From IMG/VR virus record IMGVR_UViG_3300006789_000003, positions 1 to 41,476 of that record: a DNA stretch of 41,476 bases, one strand, 5' to 3'. The stretch is from a virus. A model generated the notes under the pieces. The model worked only from the letters and a program-made list of their open reading frames with translations, was not told the origin of the DNA and searched no databases. The first letter of the stretch is position 1, and each line of letters opens with the position of its first letter. Both the position numbers and the translations under genes were made by a program. Below are positions 22,878 through 32,544 of this stretch, in pieces.

Positions 22878-23839
22878 TAACTTGCCGAATCGCCAGTGAT
22901 CGTCCACTCTGTGCTGCCGATCTTAATGACAAATATGGTAGAATACTGTGCTGCTGTTTTTGCTCCATTCGGAGATCGTAGGGTGTCAGACGTGACAGCC
23001 ACGGTGATCTGGCCTGCGCCACGCTGGTGTAAAGCAAACACGGTGCCCACCGGGAATGCTAGCGACGAGTTAGCCGGAATTGTGGCCGTTATAGCCGAAC
23101 CGTTGTTGCAGTTGAACCACCGGTTGGCGTCCGTCAGAGCCAGAGACGAGAACGGAGTTGTCGTTGTATTGTCTGTCTGAGGGATACCAAAGTCCTGCCA
23201 GCGCAAAGACTTGTTGGCCGTAGCAGAGGCGTCGTATACAAGAAACTCGTCCGCTCCTGCGCCTGCCGCGTCACCGCCAAACGTCAGGTTCGTGACTGGC
23301 GTCAGGTCAATGCTGACCGTGCCTGAGCTTATGTCGATGGGGTTAGTCGTACTAGCATCTGCGTCTGTCAGAGCTACATCGTTAGCGTTGGCTGTAATAC
23401 CGTTGCCACCACCGACAGCTAATACGCCCGACGAAAACGTTAGACCGGCACCCCCCGTTGTCGAAGCAAGGCGAATAGTTGTAGCGTTGAACTCAATGCC
23501 GTCCGTAGTAGTAAATCCGATAGCTGCTCCACCAGAATCATCCCATCCCAGTAACTTGTCAGCATTGGGATCAGCAAGGGCTTGAATATCTCCGACCATC
23601 CCGCCGTTAGCGTCTGCCCAGTTCGCAACTCGCAACGGAGTCATAAGAACGGTGTTTACCGTTTCAGCTTCCGCTTGCGCTTGTGACGCCAGTTCCCCAG
23701 AATCGTATTTAGTGGCTACAGCCGTCGCTATGTTATCAAATTCCGTGTCAAAGTACGAACCTTTGATGACTTTAAGAGGGTTGCCCGTCGTTAGTGCGTC
23801 TTTGGCGGTGAAATTAGTAGTCTTTGTATAATCTGACAT
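22877..23839 (-). CDS. tail fibre protein, 320 aa
   Basis: The N-terminus TNFTAKDALTTGNPLKVIKG followed by FDTEFDNIATAVATK is a common virion-attachment start of podovirus fibres. The rest is Thr/Asn/Gly/Ala-rich beta structure of trimeric-fibre type (ASTTGGAGLTFSSGVLAVG). The C-terminal part resembles a capping or receptor-binding domain (FPVGTVFALHQRGAGQITV). Confidence 0.8.
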   Translation of the reverse strand: MSDYTKTTNFTAKDALTTGNPLKVIKGSYFDTEFDNIATAVATKYDSGELASQAQAEAETVNTVLMTPLRVANWADANGGMVGDIQALADPNADKLLGWDDSGGAAIGFTTTDGIEFNATTIRLASTTGGAGLTFSSGVLAVGGGNGITANANDVALTDADASTTNPIDISSGTVSIDLTPVTNLTFGGDAAGAGADEFLVYDASATANKSLRWQDFGIPQTDNTTTTPFSSLALTDANRWFNCNNGSAITATIPANSSLAFPVGTVFALHQRGAGQITVAVTSDTLRSPNGAKTAAQYSTIFVIKIGSTEWTITGDSAS

Positions 23840-25461
23840 TACGTTACCATTCGTCCAATCTTAGGTGCAATGCTGAGATGCTGTACAGCCAACTCAGAGC
23901 CATTAATAGATGCGGTACAACCTACTCGAAGAAATTGCCCTTCGCCGTGTGCTGCAATATTTTTACGCTGGATAACTGCGCTGCCGCTAAACTCGGTTTC
24001 GCCGCTACCGGAGCCAACGCTAGGGTTAACGTAGCCTACGCCGGACCCTCCTCCGTCGGAAAATTCAGCAACGTTAAATTCAGCACTGGCTCCTCCGCTA
24101 TATGAAATCGCTCGGGTCAGGGTTGTAGCGTTAAAATCAAATTCCCAATTCCAAATTACCGTAGCGTCCCCGACTTGAATACTTGCGACAATTTCCTTGA
24201 GCATTTTTAGACGATGATTAATTTGCGGATCACCAAAGTCAAGAAAGCCTGTTAGGAATTCAAAATCGTATGACGCAGAAACGTCGTCCTGCCCTTGATA
24301 CCGCAAAACCGTGCCACTAGACGAGCCAAAGTACAGCTCTCCGCTAGTCAACGATACCATAGCCGCTACGCTATCGCCTATCTGCCAGTCCGTTACCGGG
24401 AAAAGCACGTCTCCCTGCTCGTCTTGAAACGGGTGGTTTGTGTCAAAAACAAACTGTTTGTCGATGCTAGGAAAGTTAATAATGTACAAACCCTCTTCGG
24501 GCGAGTGTGCCGCTTGTACCCTGTCTAACGCTGAATCAGCCGCCCTACTTTGTTTGATAGCTTCCAGCATGTTCCCACGGACATGTTTAGACAGCGTTGT
24601 AGTCGGATTGTTCTTAAACTGAATTACACGACCTAACGACTGAACCCCGTGGCGCGACAAAAAGAGTAAGTCTCCTTCGCCGGTAACAGCGACGGAATCG
24701 CGCGCAATACAACCGGTCCCTTCGATCGTGTCTACAACTTCTAGCTCGGTGGGGTCTAGGCCGATCTCCGAGCCGGAGCGATCCGCCCATAAAACTATAT
24801 GATTCTTTCCAAATACTATAAGATTAGATCCTAGAGCCGCTAGAGCCACGATCTCGTCCATGCCCTGCGTCCACACTGAACTCATGTCTATAGTACCGCC
24901 CCCGTTGGCGGTACGGTAGTCAGTGTCGTCTAAAAGAACGCTGTAACGCACGGTCTGGAGATCGGCGTCAGCCGCCCATACTCGCCCAAAAGCAGCGACG
25001 GCGCTGTTGCCGTCGGGACCCGTTCCAGTGTAGCTAGCGTTTGCAAAATCGCCGGACGCTCTTTGGATCGGTGTATGACCCCGCTGAAAACCGAGCACTT
25101 TATTATTAAAGTTTACAAATTGCCAATAGTCCGCGGTGGGGGCAGACGAGGACGTGATATCATTGCCGGAATCTGTAAAGTCGTCGACATCTTTGTATAT
25201 TTTATTAGCCGCAGTAGAAATAACTTCGATAGTCCCCGCTTCGTTGACAAACTGGTGCATAACGTCAATTTGCGGAGTACCACTGATAGCGTTTGTCGTA
25301 ACATTAGCCGTACCTTTACGAGCAGCTAACCGGCCCGAGCTGTTAATAATGCCGTTACGTGCTTTAGTGGCCCACTGAGGCGCTAACAACGTACTGGAAG
25401 CCTCGGTGTTTAAACCGAGTGACCCCGGCGCGATAACGTCAATAGGAAAAACGTTAGCCAT
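23839..25461 (-). CDS. tail tubular protein B-like (tail nozzle), 540 aa
   Basis: Opens with the family-like GLNTEASSTLLAPQWATKARNG and GRLAARKGT, the usual start of podovirus tail-nozzle / stabilisation proteins. The body has repeated beta strands as in the gp12-type propeller. It follows directly after the gp11-like gene and is translationally coupled on both sides (one-base overlaps). Confidence 0.72.
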   Translation of the reverse strand: MANVFPIDVIAPGSLGLNTEASSTLLAPQWATKARNGIINSSGRLAARKGTANVTTNAISGTPQIDVMHQFVNEAGTIEVISTAANKIYKDVDDFTDSGNDITSSSAPTADYWQFVNFNNKVLGFQRGHTPIQRASGDFANASYTGTGPDGNSAVAAFGRVWAADADLQTVRYSVLLDDTDYRTANGGGTIDMSSVWTQGMDEIVALAALGSNLIVFGKNHIVLWADRSGSEIGLDPTELEVVDTIEGTGCIARDSVAVTGEGDLLFLSRHGVQSLGRVIQFKNNPTTTLSKHVRGNMLEAIKQSRAADSALDRVQAAHSPEEGLYIINFPSIDKQFVFDTNHPFQDEQGDVLFPVTDWQIGDSVAAMVSLTSGELYFGSSSGTVLRYQGQDDVSASYDFEFLTGFLDFGDPQINHRLKMLKEIVASIQVGDATVIWNWEFDFNATTLTRAISYSGGASAEFNVAEFSDGGGSGVGYVNPSVGSGSGETEFSGSAVIQRKNIAAHGEGQFLRVGCTASINGSELAVQHLSIAPKIGRMVT

Positions 25462-26219
25462 TATCGTTCCAAAAAGACGGTGCTGTCCGCCGGGGACATC
25501 TCAATACCTACGGCGGCAGAGTGTGCATCCGTGTACGCCAGCCAAAGCGTCGATCCTTCCTTACCTAATTCGTCGCCACGTTCCTGATTGGCTTTTAATA
25601 ATGCTTTTGTCCAAACCGGACGAGAAGGAATCGTGATAGACGTAGTTTCCAGAGCGGTAGAAGATAACTCTGCTTGCGGAATAAACAGACGCATCTTCAA
25701 AGTTCTCGTCTCAGACGGAGTCGGATAAACTTTCATTTTTAAATTGTCCGTATCCGCGTAGATTGCAAAGTGTGTCGGACGCTCTGAAGTTTCGTTATCG
25801 TCAGTAAAGTGTACGCGCTCCATTTTTTCTTGCGTCCACTGTTTTAGACGGTGCTCGCTGCTGTCCGTTACGTCGAATACTTGCGCCCGAGAGCTAGAGC
25901 CAATGCGAAAACCTTCGGTGCGACCCCCCTCGTGGACCGTCTCATACAAAAGCCGGGTGCGATCGTTAGTATTAACGTCCGCGTTCCCGGCTGCTGTCAG
26001 TGTGTACTCTGAGGTCGAGGCAGACAAAGTCACGGTAACGGTTTGTCGTAGAGCTTGCCACGCCCAACCGCTTTCCTCAATCTCTTCTTTAGCTTCGTTG
26101 AGAAACTGGAGGATCATAAGCAGGTAGTCATCAGTCGTGGAGGACGTACCGGACTCCATCAACAGACCAAACTGGCGCAGTCCTCTGAGTACCTTGTTAA
26201 TCGCTTCTCTAGTCGTCAA
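25461..26219 (-). CDS. tail tubular protein A-like (portal-tail adaptor), 252 aa
   Basis: N-terminal helices TTREAINKVLRGLRQFGLL and LMILQFLNEAKEEIEESGWAW match the pattern of T7 gp11-like adaptor proteins, followed by a beta-rich middle and a C-terminal helix (KALLKANQERGDELG). It would form the ring linking portal and nozzle. The adjacent nozzle gene supports this. Confidence 0.72.
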   Translation of the reverse strand: MTTREAINKVLRGLRQFGLLMESGTSSTTDDYLLMILQFLNEAKEEIEESGWAWQALRQTVTVTLSASTSEYTLTAAGNADVNTNDRTRLLYETVHEGGRTEGFRIGSSSRAQVFDVTDSSEHRLKQWTQEKMERVHFTDDNETSERPTHFAIYADTDNLKMKVYPTPSETRTLKMRLFIPQAELSSTALETTSITIPSRPVWTKALLKANQERGDELGKEGSTLWLAYTDAHSAAVGIEMSPADSTVFLER

Positions 26220-26230
26220 TGTCTAATCCT

Positions 26231-27988
26231 CTAGCTCAATTTGGTCAGTTTTATCCATGACCCTCTATGTACTGTCGTGGCTGCACCGTCACTGGAATTT
26301 TGCGCCCACTCAACGGTAAACGTTCCACCGGTACTAGCGTTACTTTGGATAAATCCAGAAACTACAAATCCATGCTCGTTGTCGTTATTTGCATCGAGAA
26401 TAACGGTGGAAGTAGCTATATTAGGCCCAAAATCTCCCTCATTCGTACCTCCCGAGTTTCGGCCCGTCATTACCCACGCACCGTCTTGTGGTGTCTGTGT
26501 AAAAGAGCCCCTAAATTTAATATCTACCCCGCTATCAGTTGACGTATGCAGAAAGCCCTCTACCATATACCAAGTGTCGGCGTCCATAACGAAACCCGCT
26601 AGGTCTGCGTCGTCGTTGTAACTACTGTCCGACGTTATCGCTGCATCAGAGGTCTTGTACTTTATTTGCTCTTTCGGAATTTTCCAATCTGAGCCCGCAT
26701 CGTCAGTAAAGTACAGCGTGTTTGGAGTGTCGTTCTTTACCCATATTTGGCCGTCCGCAGTCACGTCCGCATCAGCTGCTGCTTGTTCGCTCAGGAACAT
26801 AACGCCAATGTTATCTAAATTATTGCCCTGACCGTCTAGGTCGCCTCCTAGCTGCGGTGATGTATCTTCGACTACGTTAGACAGCCCCCCGCCTCCGGAA
26901 GAGGCTTCTAGGCCAATTTCGCCGCTAGAATGATCGTAAGTTAGGACGTAATTGTCTTGCCCAGACCCCACTGTCTCATTGACGTTAAATACGTAGTTGT
27001 TCGCAGTAAAAGCCGTAGCGGACGCCAGAGCTGCTTCTACTTGAGACTCTGCAATAGTTAGCGCCGCTTGATGCTGCGTTACATTCGACTCGGCAATTCT
27101 AGCATTAGCAAATGTACCGGACGTTATGTCTGACGTTGCGTGCGTATGTGTTGCAAGAGCATATCGACCGTCTAAATCTTGCGTTAAATCGCTTCCTACG
27201 TTGCGTGCGAGCGTAAGAACTCCACTGCTAGTATTAAACGATACCCCGTCAACGTGTTCATCAGCAACAGAAGGAATAGCCTCAAGCTGAATTGTACCCC
27301 CTGTATTGTCGTACGTCAGAACATAATTATCTTGTCCTGCCCCCACGGTCTGGTCAGCATCAAAGGTCAAATTGCCTATTAATACGTTGCCCGTGCCGTT
27401 TGGCTCGATATCAATGTTTCCGTTTGATACGGAAACAATCTTTTCTCCATTTACGTCTAACGAGCCGCCTAGTTGGGGACTTGTATCTTCGGAAACATTA
27501 GACAGATAGCTACCTGCCGGTTGAATTCCTGCCTCGGCAAGCGTGTTGTTAATCCACGCCGATCCGTTCCATTTCAGAAGTTCGCCAGAAGCAATACTGC
27601 TGATAGTAACATCGGATAAAGTGCTTAAAGCTTGCCCTGTTATGTCCGTTAAGTAAGTGCCAAGATCGGAAATGTCTGCCTCGACAATAGCCCGACTATG
27701 GAAATCTGATCCGTCAGCCAACAACGCGTATCGATTCGTAGCCGTGCTAGCTGCGACATCTGATAAGTCTGACAGCTCTGAGGCTCCCCCACCTCCGCCT
27801 GCAGCGGCTTCCCAGTTTACGTCTGATCCGTCGACGGTTAAGACATGATTATCACTACCTATTGGCAGAAGCGCCAAGTCACCAGAAGAATTGACATATA
27901 GAACGTCTCCCTGCGTTAGCGTGTCTGACAATAATCTTGAGGCTTTGTGCTTATGTCCCCGTCTAGCGGGGATGCGCGGATTTGCCAT
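26231..27988 (-). CDS. fibre-like structural protein with internal repeats, 585 aa
   Basis: Short Asn/Asp/Thr/Gly-rich repeats such as VGAGQDNYVLTYDNTGG and VGSGQDNYVLTYDHSSG, and EDTSPQLGG repeated twice, are typical of trimeric beta-fibres. The N-terminus is basic (NPRIPARRGHKHKASR). The C-terminal 140 residues look like a globular beta domain. It lies between capsid and adaptor genes, so it could be a head or collar fibre rather than a tail-tip fibre. Confidence 0.72.
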   Translation of the reverse strand: MANPRIPARRGHKHKASRLLSDTLTQGDVLYVNSSGDLALLPIGSDNHVLTVDGSDVNWEAAAGGGGGASELSDLSDVAASTATNRYALLADGSDFHSRAIVEADISDLGTYLTDITGQALSTLSDVTISSIASGELLKWNGSAWINNTLAEAGIQPAGSYLSNVSEDTSPQLGGSLDVNGEKIVSVSNGNIDIEPNGTGNVLIGNLTFDADQTVGAGQDNYVLTYDNTGGTIQLEAIPSVADEHVDGVSFNTSSGVLTLARNVGSDLTQDLDGRYALATHTHATSDITSGTFANARIAESNVTQHQAALTIAESQVEAALASATAFTANNYVFNVNETVGSGQDNYVLTYDHSSGEIGLEASSGGGGLSNVVEDTSPQLGGDLDGQGNNLDNIGVMFLSEQAAADADVTADGQIWVKNDTPNTLYFTDDAGSDWKIPKEQIKYKTSDAAITSDSSYNDDADLAGFVMDADTWYMVEGFLHTSTDSGVDIKFRGSFTQTPQDGAWVMTGRNSGGTNEGDFGPNIATSTVILDANNDNEHGFVVSGFIQSNASTGGTFTVEWAQNSSDGAATTVHRGSWIKLTKLS

Positions 27989-28021
27989 TATAGCTCCCCT
28001 TAATTATAATTATAAAAGTTC

Positions 28022-28045
28022 TCCCCCCGCCCGAAGGCGGGAGGA
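28022..28045 (-). terminator. hairpin terminator after the major capsid gene
   Basis: On the minus strand CCCGCC-TTCG-GGCGGG forms a very stable stem with a UUCG tetraloop, extended by TCC/GGA, and is followed by AACTTTTATAATT. It lies 15 bases past the capsid stop codon. In T7 a terminator sits in the same place, after gene 10, to boost capsid expression relative to tail genes. The U-tract is short, so termination is probably partial. Confidence 0.65.
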
Positions 28046-28059
28046 TCACTAAAGCCTTA

Positions 28060-29010
28060 TTAGGCAGCTGGGACCATCATAGCGCGGCAACCGCGTCCGA
28101 TTTCTCCTGAAACGTTACCACGAATTGTGGAAACGCCATAGAGAGCGTCGGCAACGATCAAGTCGCCAAGTGCTTCCAGTTTGTACTGTTCCTGTACACG
28201 CGGAGTTAACTGCTCAGCCAGTACGAGCGAGTCGCGCTGGAAGAACAGAGCCGGGCGGTACGAAGTACAGTCAGACGAGTCAATAGTTTCAAGATTCGAT
28301 GATACATAAATCTCAAAACCGTAGAGGTCGCCAACCAAGCCGTTGCGGATTGAGTTGTTCATGCCAACTTCGCCCACGAAAGCCTGCTCTGTGTAACGGG
28401 TGTTACCAAGCATGCGCTTCTTTTCGACCGGCGGAATCACGATGTAGCGATCCCTAGACGGAACATCTTCGTCGTCGAAGTCTTGCACAACTTCACGAAC
28501 GCCTGCGTCAGAGATGGCGGAACCGTTACCGGAAGTAGTCTGGACCCATGCGGTCGTTCCGTCACCAATAACAGCGGTACTGTAGGCCGTGCCTCCGCCC
28601 CATGTAGCAGCGAGCTGCAACAACGAGGTGTCGGTCTGTTTAGCCAGAGCGTAGCCAGCGTCGTCAGTGAAGAAGCGGCGGATTGAAGGAAGACCTTGAA
28701 TTTCTGCTACGTCTTCGAGCAAACGCGCGTAGTGGAAATGCTTGTCAATGGTGACAGACTTTTCAGTCGTATCAGCGTAGGTCAAAAGAGAAACAACCGT
28801 GTTCGCGGATTTCGCTGAAGCGGAGGCGCGGGTCGGGGCTGGGATGTGAATGACATCGCCCTTCTTGCCAACGTGAGGGATAAGAGATACCAACTGCGCC
28901 ATAACGAGATTGCTCTTGTAGGCTGCAACAGTTTCCAAAGCCCATACTTCAGGTACGAAATCTTGAACATCGGATACGTCGATTGACGAACTAATGTTGA
29001 AGTTACTCAT
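28060..29010 (-). CDS. major capsid protein, 316 aa
   Basis: Soluble alpha/beta protein in the right place between scaffold and tail genes. The N-terminal SSIDVSDVQDFVPEVWALE and LVSLIPHVGKKGDVIHIPAP, the helical E-loop-like LLTYADTTEKSVTIDKHFHY, and the C-terminal RGNVSGEIGRGCRAMMV match the layout of HK97-fold capsid proteins of podoviruses. Its ATG is 11 bases after a T7-promoter-like sequence at 29021-29039, and a hairpin terminator follows the gene. Confidence 0.85.
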   Translation of the reverse strand: MSNFNISSSIDVSDVQDFVPEVWALETVAAYKSNLVMAQLVSLIPHVGKKGDVIHIPAPTRASASAKSANTVVSLLTYADTTEKSVTIDKHFHYARLLEDVAEIQGLPSIRRFFTDDAGYALAKQTDTSLLQLAATWGGGTAYSTAVIGDGTTAWVQTTSGNGSAISDAGVREVVQDFDDEDVPSRDRYIVIPPVEKKRMLGNTRYTEQAFVGEVGMNNSIRNGLVGDLYGFEIYVSSNLETIDSSDCTSYRPALFFQRDSLVLAEQLTPRVQEQYKLEALGDLIVADALYGVSTIRGNVSGEIGRGCRAMMVPAA

Positions 29011-29020
29011 TTTAGGTGTG

Positions 29021-29039
29021 CCCTATAGTGTGTGTATTA
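29021..29039 (-). promoter_or_regulatory. T7-promoter-like sequence upstream of the capsid gene
   Basis: Minus strand reads TAATACACACACTATAGGG, which equals the T7 consensus core TAATAC-CACTATAGGG except that the middle is one base shorter. It lies in the 46-bp gap before the capsid gene, the position of the strongest T7 late promoter. No -35 matching sigma70 is present. No single-subunit RNA polymerase gene was found in the window, so its use is unproven. Confidence 0.35.
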
Positions 29040-29056
29040 ATTGATTAGGTTAAATG

Positions 29057-29947
29057 TTAGCTCGATTTTACGTAGCGTCCTTCGCGCATCGCCGTCATCA
29101 ATTCTCCCTGAAATGATGGCGAGCGATACTTGCCGGGGTCGCTTTGTATGAGCTTTATTACGTCTGTCTCGTAGATTAGCGGTTTCGTACTTACCGCCCC
29201 GGACGGACCTGCGCCTTCCGTTGAAACGGCTGCGGCAGCTTGAACGCCCGGATCGGGAGTGGGGTTTACCGGTCTACTTTGAACAGTGTTCGGGGCTTGC
29301 TGGGGAGCCATACTGTCTCTAAAGTCAGTAAAGTCTTCCAGTAGCCGACGAGCAGCCTGCACTTGCTCGAAACCTTCGCCTTGTGCCGCAGTAACTAAAT
29401 CCTGCTGGCGGGCGCTGGTGCGATGAGCGAATTCCTGAAACTCGCGCGATGCGACAATTGTATCCAAGTCGGGAAAGTCTGTGACGAGACGTTGCCCTTC
29501 AAGGTCTTTCTCTGCCTGCGCGCGGGAAACAGCTTCCGCTTCGTCGCGTTCTTGCAAACGCTGGGTAACGACTTTATCAATAGCCCCTGCTGGGTCTAGC
29601 AATATATCGTCGCCTGACACGTCTACTTTTTCCTGATCAACATTTTGCGGCTCTGGCGCTTTTCGCTGGAGATTAGTCAGATCGTTCACTAGACCCCGGT
29701 AGGTACCCACTTCGTTGCGCACGCGGCCAAGCTCTTTCTCGGCGTTCATGTGCATCTCAGCGATTTCCTCTGTGGTCTTGCCCTTATACTTTTCGGGCAA
29801 TATGGACTCCTGTTTATTCTCAGTTGCAGGGGACACAAACTGGCCGGTTTCTGAATCTCTCGGCTGGTCTTCTGTGTTTTGCCCCTCGGCGGGCAGATCG
29901 GGTGTTTCTGCTAGGATTTTCGACAGCGGTCTATGCTGGTATGGCAT
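29057..29947 (-). CDS. scaffolding protein, 296 aa
   Basis: Immediately precedes the capsid gene. Acidic and almost entirely helical, with Q/E/K-rich stretches (EKYKGKTTEEIAEMHMNAEKELGRVRNEV) and a proline-rich C-terminal third. The C-terminal RYVKSS tail is basic. Gene order portal-scaffold-capsid is the podovirus standard. Confidence 0.78.
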   Translation of the reverse strand: MPYQHRPLSKILAETPDLPAEGQNTEDQPRDSETGQFVSPATENKQESILPEKYKGKTTEEIAEMHMNAEKELGRVRNEVGTYRGLVNDLTNLQRKAPEPQNVDQEKVDVSGDDILLDPAGAIDKVVTQRLQERDEAEAVSRAQAEKDLEGQRLVTDFPDLDTIVASREFQEFAHRTSARQQDLVTAAQGEGFEQVQAARRLLEDFTDFRDSMAPQQAPNTVQSRPVNPTPDPGVQAAAAVSTEGAGPSGAVSTKPLIYETDVIKLIQSDPGKYRSPSFQGELMTAMREGRYVKSS

Positions 29948-29993
29948 CTTTTATCCCTCTATATTTGGGGCCGCATAATTGCGGTTTACCCGG

Positions 29994-30275
29994 TTACGAG
30001 CCGTAGCTATGATGCAGTTTATCTGCGCCGTGCTCTTTATAGAACTTTCGGTCCTGCTCAGTCTTTTGCCGGCGTGTTTTAACCCATTTGTCACCAAATG
30101 ATTTAAAATCCGGGTCTGTGCCCATGCTAGGATCAAAGTGCGGCGCGGAAATAATCCGCTTAGCGTCAGCTCCGCACCGGGGACATCCAATTATATTAAC
30201 GGATGACTTAGCCAGTGCGTCAAACTTGACGGTGCATTCAAGGCACCGCCACTCGTACATAATTAATTTACTCAT
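29994..30275 (-). CDS. zinc-ribbon protein, 93 aa
   Basis: CLECTVKFDAL (C-x2-C) and CPRCGADAKR form a four-cysteine zinc ribbon similar to FmdB-type regulators, though it lies inside the morphogenesis operon. The C-terminus is charged (KTRRQKTEQDRKFYKEHG). It could be a small virion or assembly protein, or a transcription modulator of the late operon. Overlaps the upstream gene by eight bases. Confidence 0.7.
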   Translation of the reverse strand: MSKLIMYEWRCLECTVKFDALAKSSVNIIGCPRCGADAKRIISAPHFDPSMGTDPDFKSFGDKWVKTRRQKTEQDRKFYKEHGADKLHHSYGS

Positions 30276-30525
30276 CTTCTGCTTCTTCTACCGCGTTAAG
30301 CTTTTGCTGCGCAATAGTCTCTGGCAAACTTACTAATTCGTCCAGCAATCCATACCGGACGCGAAACGCTCGTAGCTCTTCTACGTCATTTACGTTAAAA
30401 AACGCTGCCGTAGGCAACCCGTCGCGTTCCTCGGCCCACCCTTGTTTAAGCAATCCCCATCCGGGGGTATTAAACGTTTGCTCAAGTGAGCTAAAAAATT
30501 CTTTTTGCTGTGGCGTTAGTGCCAT
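30268..30525 (-). CDS. small morphogenesis-region protein, 85 aa
   Basis: Helical, with PQQKEFFSSLEQTFNTPGW at the start and an acidic end (AVEEAEDE). No family recognised. Position between portal and zinc-ribbon gene suggests a head-assembly factor, which is inference. Confidence 0.7.
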   Translation of the reverse strand: MALTPQQKEFFSSLEQTFNTPGWGLLKQGWAEERDGLPTAAFFNVNDVEELRAFRVRYGLLDELVSLPETIAQQKLNAVEEAEDE

Positions 30526-30543
30526 GGTTCCCTCCAGTTAGTG

Positions 30544-32541
30544 CTATTCTGACGTTTTCTTGGCCTCAGTCTTAGCCCGCTGAATCGACAAGGACTCTCG
30601 TTTAATCTCGTTGTCATCTCGCTGGATATCTAACGACTCTTCGTTTTGCTCTAACTGCTCAAGGTCAATGATCTTATCTAACTTAGAAAGCTCGGCCGCG
30701 TCGTCTAACATTACCGTTTCTTTTTCAATCTTGTCAGTCTCGGCACCCTTCTTCTCAGCTTCTTCCAGCAGCTTCGCAATTTCTGCGTCCAGCTTCTGAA
30801 CTTGCTTGACCGGAACGGCGAGCTGCGCAGCTTGTGCTGCTTGTTCTTCCGGCGAAGGCTCTTTTTCTTGCAGAGATTTCAGAGCTTGCAGAACTTCCGA
30901 TTTGACCGGGGAGCCTGAGTGCTCGAATACAGCGCGGATAATCGGCATTGATGCTGGAGAGTCCGGCCCGATGACCGATAGCAGATTGACCATGAAACCC
31001 TGTTCGATCTCGCGCGCCATCATGCCCAGCGTGCCGCGTACGCGGAACTTGTAGTCGACAGGATAGCGTCTGGAGTCGTACTGCATCTTGAGATGCGTCA
31101 CTCGGCGGATCAGACGATTCATCATGTCCTCGATGTTAAACATCGTGCGCTTAGAGCGTTTAATAAACGAAGACGCGGCCAGAGCCGATCCTGTAGCGGT
31201 TTCGTCGCGGACACCGCCTCGCAAGCCTGCTGTGTCTAATGCACCAGTCGCTTGCTGGCCCATGCGCTCCAATTCCTGCATATGTGCATAGGAATTTTGG
31301 TCTGGGCCGGATATCTTGAATTCTTGGATAACTTCTGCTGGATTGCCCCGCGTGCCCCAAGCTTTGCCGGGCCATGCGTTCATGTTGCTGCCCGGAGGCA
31401 TGCGCGTTAGGTCGAATGCAAACATCGGATGGTTAGCCCATGCCAAACCGTCAATACGTCCGCGCATCTCAGCGTCTTGTGCTCGCTGTACATTCGCACC
31501 TTTCTCAGCTACTCCGCGGCCATAAAATCGACCGGGGACAAGCTCGTGCTGGTAGGCTACCATCAGCCGTTCGCCAGTAATTAACGGGTTCTCGATAGCA
31601 CGTAGCAAATGCGTCTCGTTTGCGAGCGTCGCAATTACTTCTACCATGTCGTTTGGCATCTCATTTAGAACCTTGTCGTCTAATTGTACGCCATTATTTT
31701 CGGCCTCCAGCGCCGCCATTAATCGGCGGGGAATTAGGCCGTAGTATTCGGTGATGTAAGCAGCTTCGCCCTTATCCTTGCGCTGACCTTCTTCCGTGTC
31801 GCCCCGGTTAACGTTCAGAGTCTTAGCTCGGAACGCGCCGATCTTCACGTCGTTGTAGTATTGCCCTTCCATCTGCTTGCGCTCAAGCGTAGGCAGAGGC
31901 ATTAGGAATTCATGCGCGCAGCCTACCATGTCGTCGATGTCAGCTACAGCGGGATCAGCGACGAAGTTACCCGGCTCGATGGCGACAGGCTTGATTCGTA
32001 CAATCTCTTCTTCAGCTACCCGGAGGTTGCCCTCAGAGTCGCGCTCTGGCGTCTTAACCTTCTTCGTGTTTATCTGGATTTTCAGGATACCGTTGCCGTA
32101 CAAGCAGCCGTTCAGGACTGCTTTGGCAAATTCGTTGACGAATCCCTCGTCCTTCAGATCATTAACGAGCCGGACGCGGACTACGTCCATATCGGAGGTG
32201 TCTTCGTCTTCTACGTCGTCCGGCAGATCTACGAAGTATTCGCGCCCCATGACAGATTCAATAATTTCGGCAGTCGTAAGGTCTATAGACATACTTGTAA
32301 GCGGAGAGATTAGCTTAGACCGTTCTGTCTTGTAGCTCTTGTGCTGGGGCATCCAGAAACCACGCCATTTGGCGTAATACTCGTCCCACAGCCGCTCAAA
32401 ATCGCCGTCTCTTAGTTTGCGCCACGGCTCTATCTTGCCCATAATTTCTGAAACAATTGCGCCGCGGGCACCGCCCTGCACGTCACGGGAATCTTCTCCC
32501 CCTGCTATCTCTCGCTCTCGTACAATGTGTCGGTTAGCCAT
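30544..32541 (-). CDS. portal protein, 665 aa
   Basis: Located between large terminase and scaffold genes and of normal size for podovirus portals. The N-terminal PWRKLRDGDFERLWDEYYAKW, the central FAKAVLNGCLYGNGILKI and RFYGRGVAEKG, and the long acidic/lysine-rich coiled C-terminus (from about residue 570) fit the family. Its start lies three bases after the terminase stop. Confidence 0.9.
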   Translation of the reverse strand: MANRHIVREREIAGGEDSRDVQGGARGAIVSEIMGKIEPWRKLRDGDFERLWDEYYAKWRGFWMPQHKSYKTERSKLISPLTSMSIDLTTAEIIESVMGREYFVDLPDDVEDEDTSDMDVVRVRLVNDLKDEGFVNEFAKAVLNGCLYGNGILKIQINTKKVKTPERDSEGNLRVAEEEIVRIKPVAIEPGNFVADPAVADIDDMVGCAHEFLMPLPTLERKQMEGQYYNDVKIGAFRAKTLNVNRGDTEEGQRKDKGEAAYITEYYGLIPRRLMAALEAENNGVQLDDKVLNEMPNDMVEVIATLANETHLLRAIENPLITGERLMVAYQHELVPGRFYGRGVAEKGANVQRAQDAEMRGRIDGLAWANHPMFAFDLTRMPPGSNMNAWPGKAWGTRGNPAEVIQEFKISGPDQNSYAHMQELERMGQQATGALDTAGLRGGVRDETATGSALAASSFIKRSKRTMFNIEDMMNRLIRRVTHLKMQYDSRRYPVDYKFRVRGTLGMMAREIEQGFMVNLLSVIGPDSPASMPIIRAVFEHSGSPVKSEVLQALKSLQEKEPSPEEQAAQAAQLAVPVKQVQKLDAEIAKLLEEAEKKGAETDKIEKETVMLDDAAELSKLDKIIDLEQLEQNEESLDIQRDDNEIKRESLSIQRAKTEAKKTSE

Positions 32542-32544
32542 TCA

